Part shown: positions 1-6,212 of the stretch, in pieces | Layout: each line of letters opens with the position of its first letter | How positions within the stretch are numbered: position 1 is the first letter of the stretch | Assembly (NCBI GenBank): GCA_029777755.1 | Contig: JAKORQ010000035.1 | Coordinates: 1 to 11,007, forward strand | DNA: 11,007 nt | Source of the DNA: Planctomycetota bacterium | Lineage (GTDB): Bacteria; Planctomycetota; Phycisphaerae; Tepidisphaerales; Tepidisphaeraceae | Direction: 5' to 3' | Made by a program: the position numbers and the translations under genes | Notes under the pieces: generated by a model | Seen by the model: only the letters and a program-made list of their open reading frames with translations | Database searches by the model: none | What the model was told of the DNA's origin: nothing

Positions 1-106
1 GAGCAACATCGCTCCGGCCAGCAACTCGACCCTTGACGCGATCGTCGCCAGGGTTCGTGAGCAAGGCTTTCGCGCAGAAGCATATTACTCGGCCAAGCGT
101 TCCTGA
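1..106 (+). CDS. C-terminal end of an unidentified protein (5' partial)
   Basis: Read from base 2, the frame stays open until the TGA at 104-106 and gives 34 residues ending in ARVREQGFRAEAYYSAKRS. The alternation of a short amphipathic helix (LDAIVARVREQGF) with a polar, basic tail looks like genuine coding sequence in this GC-rich genome rather than noise. The fragment is too short to assign a family. It lies in the same direction as the ComEC gene, about 58 nt upstream of it, and could share a transcript; an inverted repeat at 122-144 separates them. I do not recognise the protein. Confidence 0.5.
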   Translation, partial: SNIAPASNSTLDAIVARVREQGFRAEAYYSAKRS

Positions 107-119
107 AAGGATCTTGCTA

Positions 120-147
120 GCGGCAGAAGCGCCGATATTCTGCCTGC
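120..147 (+). repeat. Inverted repeat (hairpin) ahead of comEC
   Basis: GGCAGAA (122-128) and TTCTGCC (138-144) form a perfect 7-bp stem around a 9-nt loop, and the flanking bases can extend it with one bulge. No T-run follows, so it is not a classical intrinsic terminator. It sits between the stop of the upstream gene and the ribosome binding site of comEC, and could either attenuate read-through or shape the comEC leader. Confidence 0.4.
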
Positions 148-152
148 CGTAA

Positions 153-167
153 CAGGAGCGCATCCTG
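153..167 (+). promoter_or_regulatory. Ribosome binding site and probable CTG start of comEC inside a small inverted repeat
   Basis: AGGAG at 154-158 lies 6 nt before CTG at 165-167, which is in frame with comEC. CAGGA (153-157) and TCCTG (163-167) are complementary around a 5-nt loop, so pairing would cover both the Shine-Dalgarno sequence and the start codon. The frame is closed upstream by TAA at 150-152, so initiation must occur at or after 153. The pairing is weak (5 bp), and its regulatory role is inference. Confidence 0.4.
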
Positions 168-2546
168 AGAGGCGAAGGAGACTGGTTCGATAGCACCCCT
201 CGGCGCGGTGCCCCGGCGCGGCCGGCGCTCTGGATATCGCTGGCACTCGGTAGCGGCATTGCGCTTTACCGCCTTGCGCCCCTGTCGTCTGGCAGCTATG
301 CGATCGCGGCCGTCGCTCTCGCAATCATCGCGATCTGCTGCGTCCGCTTCCGCCTGGTGGCAATCCCGCTGCTCTGGATGGCACTGACCCTCGCCGGCTT
401 GAGCTGGGCGCAGATACATCGGTACTACGCGCCGCCGGGAAACATCCTCCATCGACTCGGCGAGCGACCAACTCTCGTTCGTGTAAAGGCGAGCATTGAG
501 GATCAGCCATCCAGGCGGGCCGGCGTGATCAGGGGAACAGAGTCGCTGGCGGCGCGGGCAAGACTCATCGCTATCGAGGACCGTGGAACGTGGCAGCCGG
601 CCAGTGGCGAGTTTCTCCTGCGCGTCGAGCCTGCGGGAGAACTGGAGCTGTCACCCGGGCAGGAGTTCGCTGCCATTGGAAACCTTTCCCGTATCGCGCC
701 GCCGGCCAACCCCGGTGAATATGACTGGCAGACTCACTTCGCCCGCGAAAGCATCTTCATGCGGCTATCGGTGGCCCACTGGGAAACGGTTCGCCCGCTG
801 ACGCCGGCCAACATGAACATATTCTGGCGCGCCAAGGCGCATGTGCGCAAGGCCCTGGCCAGCGGATTTGCAGGTGAGGAGAACCGTGCCCTGGCCATGG
901 CCCTGCTGCTTGGCGACAGCAGCGATGTACTGGAGCAGGCATGGGCCGATTTCCGCGCAAGTGGCACCGCCCACCACCTGAGTATCAGCGGCACGCACAT
1001 CGCCATCCTCACCGGGTTTCTGCTGCTGATCGGCCGATGCGCCATGCTGCATCCGCGCACGGTGCTGATAGTCGCGACCGTTTTCGCAATTGGATATGCC
1101 AGCCTCGCCAGGCCATCGCCCCCGGTAGTGCGTTCGGTGCTGCTGTGCATGGCACTTGCCACCTCCATCCTGCTGCGGCGCAACACCGATCCGCTGCAAT
1201 GCCTCTTCGTGGTGGTGCTGCTGATGTTGCTGTACTGCCCGATGGATCTCACCAGCCCGGGATTTCAGCTCAGTTTCGGCGCGGTGGCGGCACTGATGCT
1301 GTTCACGCGGCGAGTTAACGCATGGTTCTGGAGTTTTGAGAACGAGCACGATCGCATCGCGAGGATTATCCGCCCGCCGCGCGGGATCGCAGCGATGTGG
1401 CACTGGACGGCGCGCTGCCTCGTGCAGGCGCTGTCGGCCGGTATTGTCGCATACTGCGTGTCGTTGCCGCTGGTCGCCATCCATTTCCGCCAGGTCAACC
1501 CCTGGGCGATCCCCGGCAGCATTCTGCTGGCGCCGTTTGTCACCACGGCACTGATCGCCGGCCTGCTCAAGATCGCGGTGTGCAGCCTGTTCGCGTCAGC
1601 CGGTGAGTTGCTGGCAGTCCCAACCGAGGCCGCAACCTCCGCCATGCGCTACATGGTCGGCGTACTGGCAAGACTGCCGGGGGCCGAGGTAGGTATTGGC
1701 GCTGTGCCGCAGTGGCTGATCGCGCTTTACTGCGCATTGATCGCGCTGCCACTGGTTCGCCCTATCTCCCGTTGGCGCCATCGCTGGATCGCCCCATGTG
1801 CCGCGGTCATCGTCTTCTCGCTCGGCCCGCTCCTGCCTGATAGTCGAGGCGACCAGACGCGCATCACCTTCCTTAGTGTGGGCAACGGAAACTGCACCGT
1901 CGTTGAATGTCCCGGCGGAGAGGTGATATTCATCGACTGCGGGGCAGCGCGACAGAGAGACCTGTTTGGCCGAACGATCCAGCCATTCCTGCGGGAACGC
2001 GGCCTCCGAAAAGTGGATGCCGTCATCATCACTCACTCTGACTCTGATCACGATCTGGCGTTGCCGGATATCGTGTCGGCATACTCGCCGCAGGTCCATC
2101 GCACGCTGCCATTGGGGAAAGTACTGGAGCTCGCCAAGGGAGTTGAGTTCGAGGTACTGGGGCCATCAGCCAGCTTCAGCAACGACAACGATTCGTCAAT
2201 TGTGCTGCGGCTGCAGTATGCCGGCAGGTCCATCCTTTTCACCGGCGACATTGAGGAGGATGGCATCGACGCCCTGCTCCGCAGCGGCAGGCACATTGCG
2301 TCGGATGTACTGATAGCGCCCCACCATGGATCGATCGAGAAGAACACCGGTGCGCTACTCGTCGCCGTTCGCCCCAGCTTGATCATATGCTCCAGTTCAT
2401 CGCGGCTTTCCGGAACACAGCAGAGGTTTGTTAACCTGGTAGGTTCGAGATATCCCCTGCTGCGGACTGGCGATTGCGGAGCAATAACGGTTACCATCGA
2501 CGCAAGAGGAGCGCTCGATGTCCGCGGATTCCGCAACCAACCATGA
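165..2546 (+). CDS. comEC: ComEC/Rec2-family DNA internalisation channel
   Basis: Likely forms the inner-membrane channel that carries single-stranded DNA into the cytoplasm during natural transformation. From the CTG at 165 the protein is about 793 residues, close to the usual 700-850. The order is: two N-terminal membrane segments (RPALWISLALGSGIALYRL, then LLWMALTLAGLSWA), a DUF4131/OB-like domain ending NPGEYDW, the competence core with TAHHLSISGTHIAIL around residues 268-282, further hydrophobic segments, and a metallo-beta-lactamase domain from about 565. That domain keeps THSDSDHD (about 623-630), FTGD (about 692-695) and APHHGS (about 719-724). The first GTG in frame (357) would remove the N-terminal membrane region, so I chose the upstream CTG, which has AGGAG 6 nt before it. 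The usual DVGQGDA motif reads SVGNGNC. The 3' end overlaps the next gene by 29 nt. The family call is secure; the start is uncertain. Confidence 0.9.
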   Translation: MRGEGDWFDSTPRRGAPARPALWISLALGSGIALYRLAPLSSGSYAIAAVALAIIAICCVRFRLVAIPLLWMALTLAGLSWAQIHRYYAPPGNILHRLGERPTLVRVKASIEDQPSRRAGVIRGTESLAARARLIAIEDRGTWQPASGEFLLRVEPAGELELSPGQEFAAIGNLSRIAPPANPGEYDWQTHFARESIFMRLSVAHWETVRPLTPANMNIFWRAKAHVRKALASGFAGEENRALAMALLLGDSSDVLEQAWADFRASGTAHHLSISGTHIAILTGFLLLIGRCAMLHPRTVLIVATVFAIGYASLARPSPPVVRSVLLCMALATSILLRRNTDPLQCLFVVVLLMLLYCPMDLTSPGFQLSFGAVAALMLFTRRVNAWFWSFENEHDRIARIIRPPRGIAAMWHWTARCLVQALSAGIVAYCVSLPLVAIHFRQVNPWAIPGSILLAPFVTTALIAGLLKIAVCSLFASAGELLAVPTEAATSAMRYMVGVLARLPGAEVGIGAVPQWLIALYCALIALPLVRPISRWRHRWIAPCAAVIVFSLGPLLPDSRGDQTRITFLSVGNGNCTVVECPGGEVIFIDCGAARQRDLFGRTIQPFLRERGLRKVDAVIITHSDSDHDLALPDIVSAYSPQVHRTLPLGKVLELAKGVEFEVLGPSASFSNDNDSSIVLRLQYAGRSILFTGDIEEDGIDALLRSGRHIASDVLIAPHHGSIEKNTGALLVAVRPSLIICSSSSRLSGTQQRFVNLVGSRYPLLRTGDCGAITVTIDARGALDVRGFRNQP

Positions 2547-3444
2547 AGTACAACCGGCTGCCGCTGCCCGGCCGGCATGGAAGAAACGCCTCATCCGCGC
2601 GATCCGCGCCGTCTGTGTGGGCTATCTCCTGCTGAATCTTCTCCTGTTCCTCGGGCAGCGGCAGTTCATCTTCCCCGGCTCGATGGCGCCAACTGCCAAG
2701 GGGACCGCGCTGTCCGGCGCTGAGCCATTTACCATCACCTCGGCCGACGGGAACAGGCTGTGGGGGGTATTTTGCCCTGCCAACGATCTCCGACCCGGCG
2801 AAAAGGCGCCCACCGTGCTGTTCTTCTATGGCAACGGATCGCAGGTGGGTTACTCGACGATCGAGATCGAAATGCTGCAGAGCTGCGGCGCGAACGTATT
2901 CGTGGTGGACTACCCCGGCTACGGCAGAAGTGAAGGCAGTCCCTCGGAAGCGGGACTGTATCACGCAGCCAGCGCCCTCTGGGACTACGCGGCGTCTCAT
3001 CCGCAGGTTGACCAGCGGCAGATCGTGCTGGTTGGATGGTCGATGGGCGGTGCGGTGGCGATCGACCTGGCCAGCCGTCGGCCGGCCGCGGGACTGATCA
3101 CCGTCTCCACCTTCACCTCCATGGCCGAGATGGCATGCCACTACCTTCCCTACTGCCCCACGTCCATCTCCATCAGGCACCACTTCCGCAACATCCGCAA
3201 ACTCGGCGGAATGCGCATGCCCATTGTCATCGCGCATGGAACAGATGATGAGATCGTCCCCTTTCGCCTGGCGGCCGATCTTCGCGATGCCGCCCCGACC
3301 ACCACCCACGTCGAGTACGTACCGATAGAGCGGGCCAACCACAACAACGTCTTCATCGTCGGCCGGCATGAACTGCAGGATGCGACAAGCCGCGTCCTGG
3401 AACTGGTGCGAACTCGCGCACTGACGAGTGACATTTCACAGTGA
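2518..3444 (+). CDS. Membrane-anchored alpha/beta hydrolase (Bem46/ABHD12-13-like)
   Basis: A 308-residue serine hydrolase of the alpha/beta fold. A basic stretch (WKKRLIRAIR, 21-30) precedes one membrane segment at about 31-48, so the enzyme domain is probably anchored and faces the periplasm. Family signs are the oxyanion-region YGNG (104-107), DYPGYGRSEG (131-140), the nucleophile elbow GWSMGG with Ser175, the acid in HGTDDEIVP (Asp244 most likely), and His275 in RANHNN. Together these form a complete catalytic triad. Substrate cannot be read from sequence; relatives include lipases, esterases and thioesterases. The ATG is preceded by AGGAG with 6 nt spacing and lies 29 nt before the end of comEC, which suggests translational coupling; no comparable link of such hydrolases to DNA uptake is known to me. 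Confidence 0.88.
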   Translation: MSADSATNHEVQPAAAARPAWKKRLIRAIRAVCVGYLLLNLLLFLGQRQFIFPGSMAPTAKGTALSGAEPFTITSADGNRLWGVFCPANDLRPGEKAPTVLFFYGNGSQVGYSTIEIEMLQSCGANVFVVDYPGYGRSEGSPSEAGLYHAASALWDYAASHPQVDQRQIVLVGWSMGGAVAIDLASRRPAAGLITVSTFTSMAEMACHYLPYCPTSISIRHHFRNIRKLGGMRMPIVIAHGTDDEIVPFRLAADLRDAAPTTTHVEYVPIERANHNNVFIVGRHELQDATSRVLELVRTRALTSDISQ

Positions 3445-3496
3445 TAGAGGCAGCATGCTCAACTATTCACAGCTTCGCGCTCTGCTCGTCATCCCG

Positions 3497-3502
3497 TACA
3501 CT
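3497..3502 (+). promoter_or_regulatory. Possible -10 element of a leaderless trpF promoter
   Basis: TACACT ends 8 nt before the trpF ATG, matching 4 of 6 positions of the bacterial -10 consensus; TTCGCG lies 17 nt upstream as a poor -35. If used, transcription would start at or within a base or two of the ATG. The only SD-like sequence, AGGG at 3504-3507, is just 3 nt from the ATG, which is too close for usual ribosome binding. Evidence is by pattern only. Confidence 0.25.
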
Positions 3503-3510
3503 CAGGGCAG

Positions 3511-4200
3511 ATGCGAACTAGAGTCAAGATCTGTGGAATCACCAACCCCAGCGATGCCGTGATGGCATGCGAAGCCGGGGCGGATGCGATCGGGCTGATC
3601 TTCCATCCGCCGGCCGCCCGTGGCGTGTCGATCATCAAGGCCGAGGAGATCACAAGGGCTCTCCCGCCGTTTGCAGTGCCAGTGGGACTGTTTCTCGACG
3701 CCCCGGTGGAGAACATCCTCGCTGTTGCCGGCCGGCTGAAACTTCGCTGCCTCCAGTTGCACGGGCATGAATCCCCCGAGGACATCCGCAAGCTTGAGGG
3801 CTACGACGTAATCAAGGCCATCCACGTCAAGCCGGGTAAGCTCAACAGCATCCTCGAGCCCTGGAGAAAGGCCCTGGCCGACGGTCTCTCGAACCTCAAG
3901 GGCCTGGTGTTCGAGACCGGATGGGTGGCAGCCAAGGGCGGCAGCGGCGTGGAGAACGACTGGCAGCAGATCCGTGAGATCCAGGAAAGCGGTGAACTTG
4001 AGGGCCTGCCCCCCATGATCCTCGCCGGCGGACTCACCCCCTCCAACGTTGGCGGTGTCGTGGAGATGCTCCGGCCATACGCAGTGGATGTCTCCAGCGG
4101 AGTGGAGGAAACCAAGGGACGCAAGAGCCTTGAGAAGCTCAACGCATTCATCCGCGCCGTGCGCTGTTCCGACAGGAAGCTGCGTCAGGCGATCTTCTGA
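3511..4200 (+). CDS. trpF: Phosphoribosylanthranilate isomerase
   Basis: Catalyses the third step of tryptophan synthesis, the Amadori rearrangement of N-(5-phosphoribosyl)anthranilate to CdRP, as a cytoplasmic TIM barrel. The 229-residue length is near the family norm. Visible motifs are VKICGIT with catalytic Cys8, GADAIGLIF (23-31), LQLHGHE (81-87), VIKAIHV (100-106), the phosphate-binding GGSG (143-146) followed by NDW, ILAGGL (170-175) and VDVSSGVE (192-199). Two deviations stand out: the position of the general acid, normally Asp in a LLLD-type strand, is Glu135 (LVFET), and the usual SPR loop reads AAR (35-37). No other trp gene is in the window, so this is a stand-alone trpF, a common arrangement. 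The ATG has no well-spaced SD. The gene ends at a bidirectional terminator shared with the convergent acidic-protein gene. Confidence 0.93.
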   Translation: MRTRVKICGITNPSDAVMACEAGADAIGLIFHPPAARGVSIIKAEEITRALPPFAVPVGLFLDAPVENILAVAGRLKLRCLQLHGHESPEDIRKLEGYDVIKAIHVKPGKLNSILEPWRKALADGLSNLKGLVFETGWVAAKGGSGVENDWQQIREIQESGELEGLPPMILAGGLTPSNVGGVVEMLRPYAVDVSSGVEETKGRKSLEKLNAFIRAVRCSDRKLRQAIF

Positions 4201-4228
4201 TCCACTTAAGCGGAAACCCAAACGAAAA

Positions 4229-4260
4229 ATGGCCGGTTACACATCTGGTGAACCGGCCAT
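4229..4260 (+). terminator. Bidirectional intrinsic terminator between trpF and the acidic-protein gene
   Basis: ATGGCCGGTT (4229-4238) and AACCGGCCAT (4251-4260) make a perfect 10-bp stem with a 12-nt loop. On the + strand it is followed by CCTATTTTCTT; on the minus strand the stem is followed by five T residues (the A-run at 4225-4229 of the + strand). It lies 28 nt past the trpF stop and 36 nt past the stop of the minus-strand gene, so it can end both transcripts. The T-run is better for the minus strand. Confidence 0.88.
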
Positions 4261-4296
4261 CCTATTTTCTTCCCGCGACTGAGGACGCTCTAGCGA

Positions 4297-4737
4297 TTAA
4301 TCATCGTCGTCATCGAAGTCATCGTCATCGTAGTCGTCGTCATCATCGTCATAGTCATCGTCGTCTTCGTCGTCCTCATCGTCGAAGTCGTCGTCATCGA
4401 AGTCGTCATCGTCGTCGAAGTCGTCGTCCTCGTCATCGTCGAAGTCGTCATCGTCTTCGTCGTCCTCGTCGAGGGGCTCCTCGTCCTCGTCCTCAAAGAC
4501 GTCCTCGTCCTCGTCTTCCAGCTCTTCTTCTTCCTCTTCCTCAAAGTCGTCTTCGAGCTCTTCCTCCTCAGGCTCCTCGCGCTTCCGGCGCTTGGCGTTC
4601 TCGGGAAGGAGCATGTCATCGACAAACCCTGCGAAAGGATTGGTGAAAATGTCGGAAGTGGAAGCGTCTGCTCCCGCCACCTCAATCCCGAAGAGTCTTG
4701 CCAGCCTGTTGCGTCGGATTTGCGTAGTCATGATCAT
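4297..4737 (-). CDS. Hyperacidic low-complexity protein with Phe/Tyr-punctuated Asp tail
   Basis: From the ATG at 4737 this is a 146-residue protein. An upstream in-frame TTG at 4764 would add nine residues, and an ATG at 4731 would remove two; GGGG lies just before 4737. The first 50 or so residues look structured and carry a basic start (TTQIRRNRLARLFGIE) and a Phe-rich patch (DIFTNPFAGFVDDMLLPEN). A basic cluster KRRKR then leads into about 93 residues to the C-terminus, of which about 78 are Asp or Glu. This tail shifts from Glu-rich to nearly pure Asp and is broken by single aromatic residues (FDDDDDF, FDDDDF, YDDDDDDYDDDDF). No membrane segment or signal peptide is seen. I recognise no family. 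A role as a DNA mimic, histone- or polymerase-binding acidic tail, or metal-binding protein is conceivable but unsupported. Strict GAY codon patterning and convergence on a real terminator argue that it is a true gene. A TTGACA sits on its strand at 4771-4766. Confidence 0.75.
   Translation of the reverse strand: MIMTTQIRRNRLARLFGIEVAGADASTSDIFTNPFAGFVDDMLLPENAKRRKREEPEEEELEDDFEEEEEEELEDEDEDVFEDEDEEPLDEDDEDDDDFDDDEDDDFDDDDDFDDDDFDDEDDEDDDDYDDDDDDYDDDDFDDDDD
4300..4580. repeat. Imperfect trinucleotide (GAY/GAR) low-complexity tract
   Basis: On the + strand the stretch is a near-continuous run of TC-rich triplets (GTC, ATC, TTC, CTC); it encodes the Asp/Glu tail on the minus strand. The repeat is imperfect, with mixed GAT/GAC and GAA/GAG and interspersed TTC/TAT codons, so the amino-acid pattern rather than a simple DNA repeat seems to be conserved. 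Length change by slippage or unequal recombination is possible. Confidence 0.85.
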
Positions 4738-4961
4738 AGCCCCACTTATTTCCTGACAGTCCAAATGTCAAGTGCCCCTCCACCCTACATCGGGCGGAAG
4801 TGGCGGTATTGAAACGGTGTCCTTACCGAGAGTCAAGAGACAGCAGCCCGCTCTTGCGCCATCACTAACAGTAGGCAAGCTTTGGCTATAAGCGATTTGT
4901 ACCGTGACAACCCTGAAGCGGCCTCTCCGCCCTGGTTATACTATGTAGAGGAAGGCTGGCG
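4738..4961. promoter_or_regulatory. Divergent promoter region between the acidic-protein and zinc-ribbon genes
   Basis: This stretch holds no convincing gene. Facing left there is a perfect -35-like TTGACA (complement of 4766-4771), but a weak -10. Facing right, TATACT at 4937-4942 is a good -10 (5 of 6 positions), 19 nt before the ATG at 4962. AGGAAGG at 4949-4955 is a strong SD with 6 nt spacing. A further TATAAG occurs at 4887-4892. GCGG (4918-4921) and CCGC (4927-4930) form a short inverted repeat just upstream of the -10, a possible operator. No tested site is implied. Confidence 0.5.
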
Positions 4962-6176
4962 ATGATCAGGATCCCGTGTCGCTGCAGGCATGCTCTTGAG
5001 CTACCGGACGACAAGGCCGGACTGAGCGTGCAGTGCCCGGCATGTGGCCTGTTGGTCGACGTTCCCCGGCTGGGAGATCTACCCAACATTGACGCCGATG
5101 GCACCGAGATCGACCTGCGCGGGCCGGTTGAGCCTATCCCGCTGGCCGACCCTGAACCAGACCCCGAGCCCATCAGCTCAGTCAAGCTCAAGTACGACCC
5201 GGAAACCGGCGAGCTCATCGAGGCGCTGGATCTGCACGAGCCGGAGCAGCCCGCACCAGCGCCCGCGGAGGCGATCCCCGTGGCAAAGCAGGTCATCGAC
5301 TACAGCCTCACGCGCGAATCCCTGGACAACACCCCGCACGGCCACGGCGTCTTTGCCTCGCTTTTTCTTCCCGTGAACCTGGTGGTGATGTTCATCATGT
5401 TGGTGGCCCACGTCCTGCTCCCGGTGGCGGCCGTGGTAGCTTACTTCCTACCGCTTGTCTTCTTTGCCCCGATACTGCTGGCGATGTTCATCGCCGGCAC
5501 CTACGCAATCGCCCTGGAGGAACTCGGGCCCGGCGAGCATGATGAACTGCCCCGGCCATTGCGCAATGTGAATCTTTACGAAGACTTCTTCGCCCCAGCC
5601 GTACGCTGCGCTCTTTCCCTGCTGCTGTGCTACTGGCCTGCCATCGTGATACTTACTGCCAACCACCGCGCTGCGGCCCATGGTGATGACCTGCCATTTC
5701 CTGTCGCCGGGCCGTGGCTGCTGGGGTTCTACCTGGCAGGATCCGTGCTACTGCCAGCGGTCTTCCTGACCGTCTGCACCAGCGGCACCATCCTGAATCT
5801 CCGCCCGGATCGCATCCTCAAGCTGATCGGCACCTTCAGTTGGCGCTATCCTCTACTCTGCATCGAGTGGCTCATCGCCTCCGCAAGCTACCTGCTCGGG
5901 ATGATCTCACTATCGATCATGGTGCTCGGCGGCGGCTCGATGATCGCCGCGCCATACGTGGCGATTCCCTCCCTGATGTGCGGCATCTACTTCGCCTATG
6001 CCTTCTGTTGGCACCTGGGGCTGCACTATCGCCATCACTGGCGGGAGTATCCCTGGATCCTGCAGCAGCATGAGCGGAGATCTGTCGCCATCCGTCAGCC
6101 CAGGCTCCATCCCAAGCTCGCGGCGGCCGACCAGAAAGCCGCCCAGCGTGCCCGCGTGCGACAGCAAGTTCGCTGA
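4962..6176 (+). CDS. Zinc-ribbon-headed integral membrane protein
   Basis: A 404-residue protein. Residues 1-35 form a zinc ribbon of the planctomycete type: Cys6-x-Cys8 and Cys25-x-x-Cys28, with the usual AGLSVQCPACG and a following valine-proline. A charged, Pro-rich linker (about 36-125) contains a YDPETGELIEALDL stretch. Six hydrophobic segments follow at about 131-152, 155-184, 210-232, 250-275, 298-322 and 326-350, ending in a basic tail (390-404). The layout is that of DUF4013-like or Yip1-like membrane proteins with an N-terminal cytoplasmic ribbon, but I cannot assign either with confidence. The role is unknown; the ribbon is likely structural or for protein or nucleic-acid contact. 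The ATG has a strong SD and a good -10 upstream. The foldase gene starts 36 nt after its stop. Confidence 0.8.
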   Translation: MIRIPCRCRHALELPDDKAGLSVQCPACGLLVDVPRLGDLPNIDADGTEIDLRGPVEPIPLADPEPDPEPISSVKLKYDPETGELIEALDLHEPEQPAPAPAEAIPVAKQVIDYSLTRESLDNTPHGHGVFASLFLPVNLVVMFIMLVAHVLLPVAAVVAYFLPLVFFAPILLAMFIAGTYAIALEELGPGEHDELPRPLRNVNLYEDFFAPAVRCALSLLLCYWPAIVILTANHRAAAHGDDLPFPVAGPWLLGFYLAGSVLLPAVFLTVCTSGTILNLRPDRILKLIGTFSWRYPLLCIEWLIASASYLLGMISLSIMVLGGGSMIAAPYVAIPSLMCGIYFAYAFCWHLGLHYRHHWREYPWILQQHERRSVAIRQPRLHPKLAAADQKAAQRARVRQQVR

Positions 6177-6198
6177 TGGCCAACATTGCGCCGGCCGC

Positions 6199-6204
6199 TA
6201 GAAT
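6199..6204 (+). promoter_or_regulatory. Possible -10 element of a leaderless foldase promoter
   Basis: TAGAAT matches 5 of 6 consensus bases and ends 8 nt before the ATG at 6213. No SD is visible between it and the ATG. The hexamer 17 nt upstream, ATGGCC, is only a 3 of 6 match to -35. The spacing equals that seen ahead of trpF. If real, this promoter would give a leaderless or nearly leaderless mRNA separate from the upstream membrane-protein gene. Confidence 0.3.
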
Positions 6205-6212
6205 ACCCACCG

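Noticed and set aside
357..359. GTG as the comEC start
   Set aside because: It would cut off in-frame, clearly ComEC-like membrane sequence encoded from about 225 onward, and has no SD.
734..1484. Long minus-strand frames opposite comEC
   Set aside because: The + strand frame carries a full ComEC with conserved motifs; the opposite frames lack recognisable features.
4248..4646. Open + strand frame rich in His and Arg opposite the acidic gene
   Set aside because: It is the mirror of the GAY/GAR triplet tract; its start overlaps the terminator stem and loop, and it has no SD or family features.
4290..4685. Minus-strand frame rich in Thr, Met and Ser over the same tract
   Set aside because: Shifted reading of the triplet repeat; the Asp/Glu frame has a sensible head region and start, and this one does not.
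4887..4892. TATAAG as the main promoter of the zinc-ribbon gene
   Set aside because: Good -10 match, but no -35 at usable distance and farther from the gene than TATACT at 4937-4942; left as a secondary possibility.
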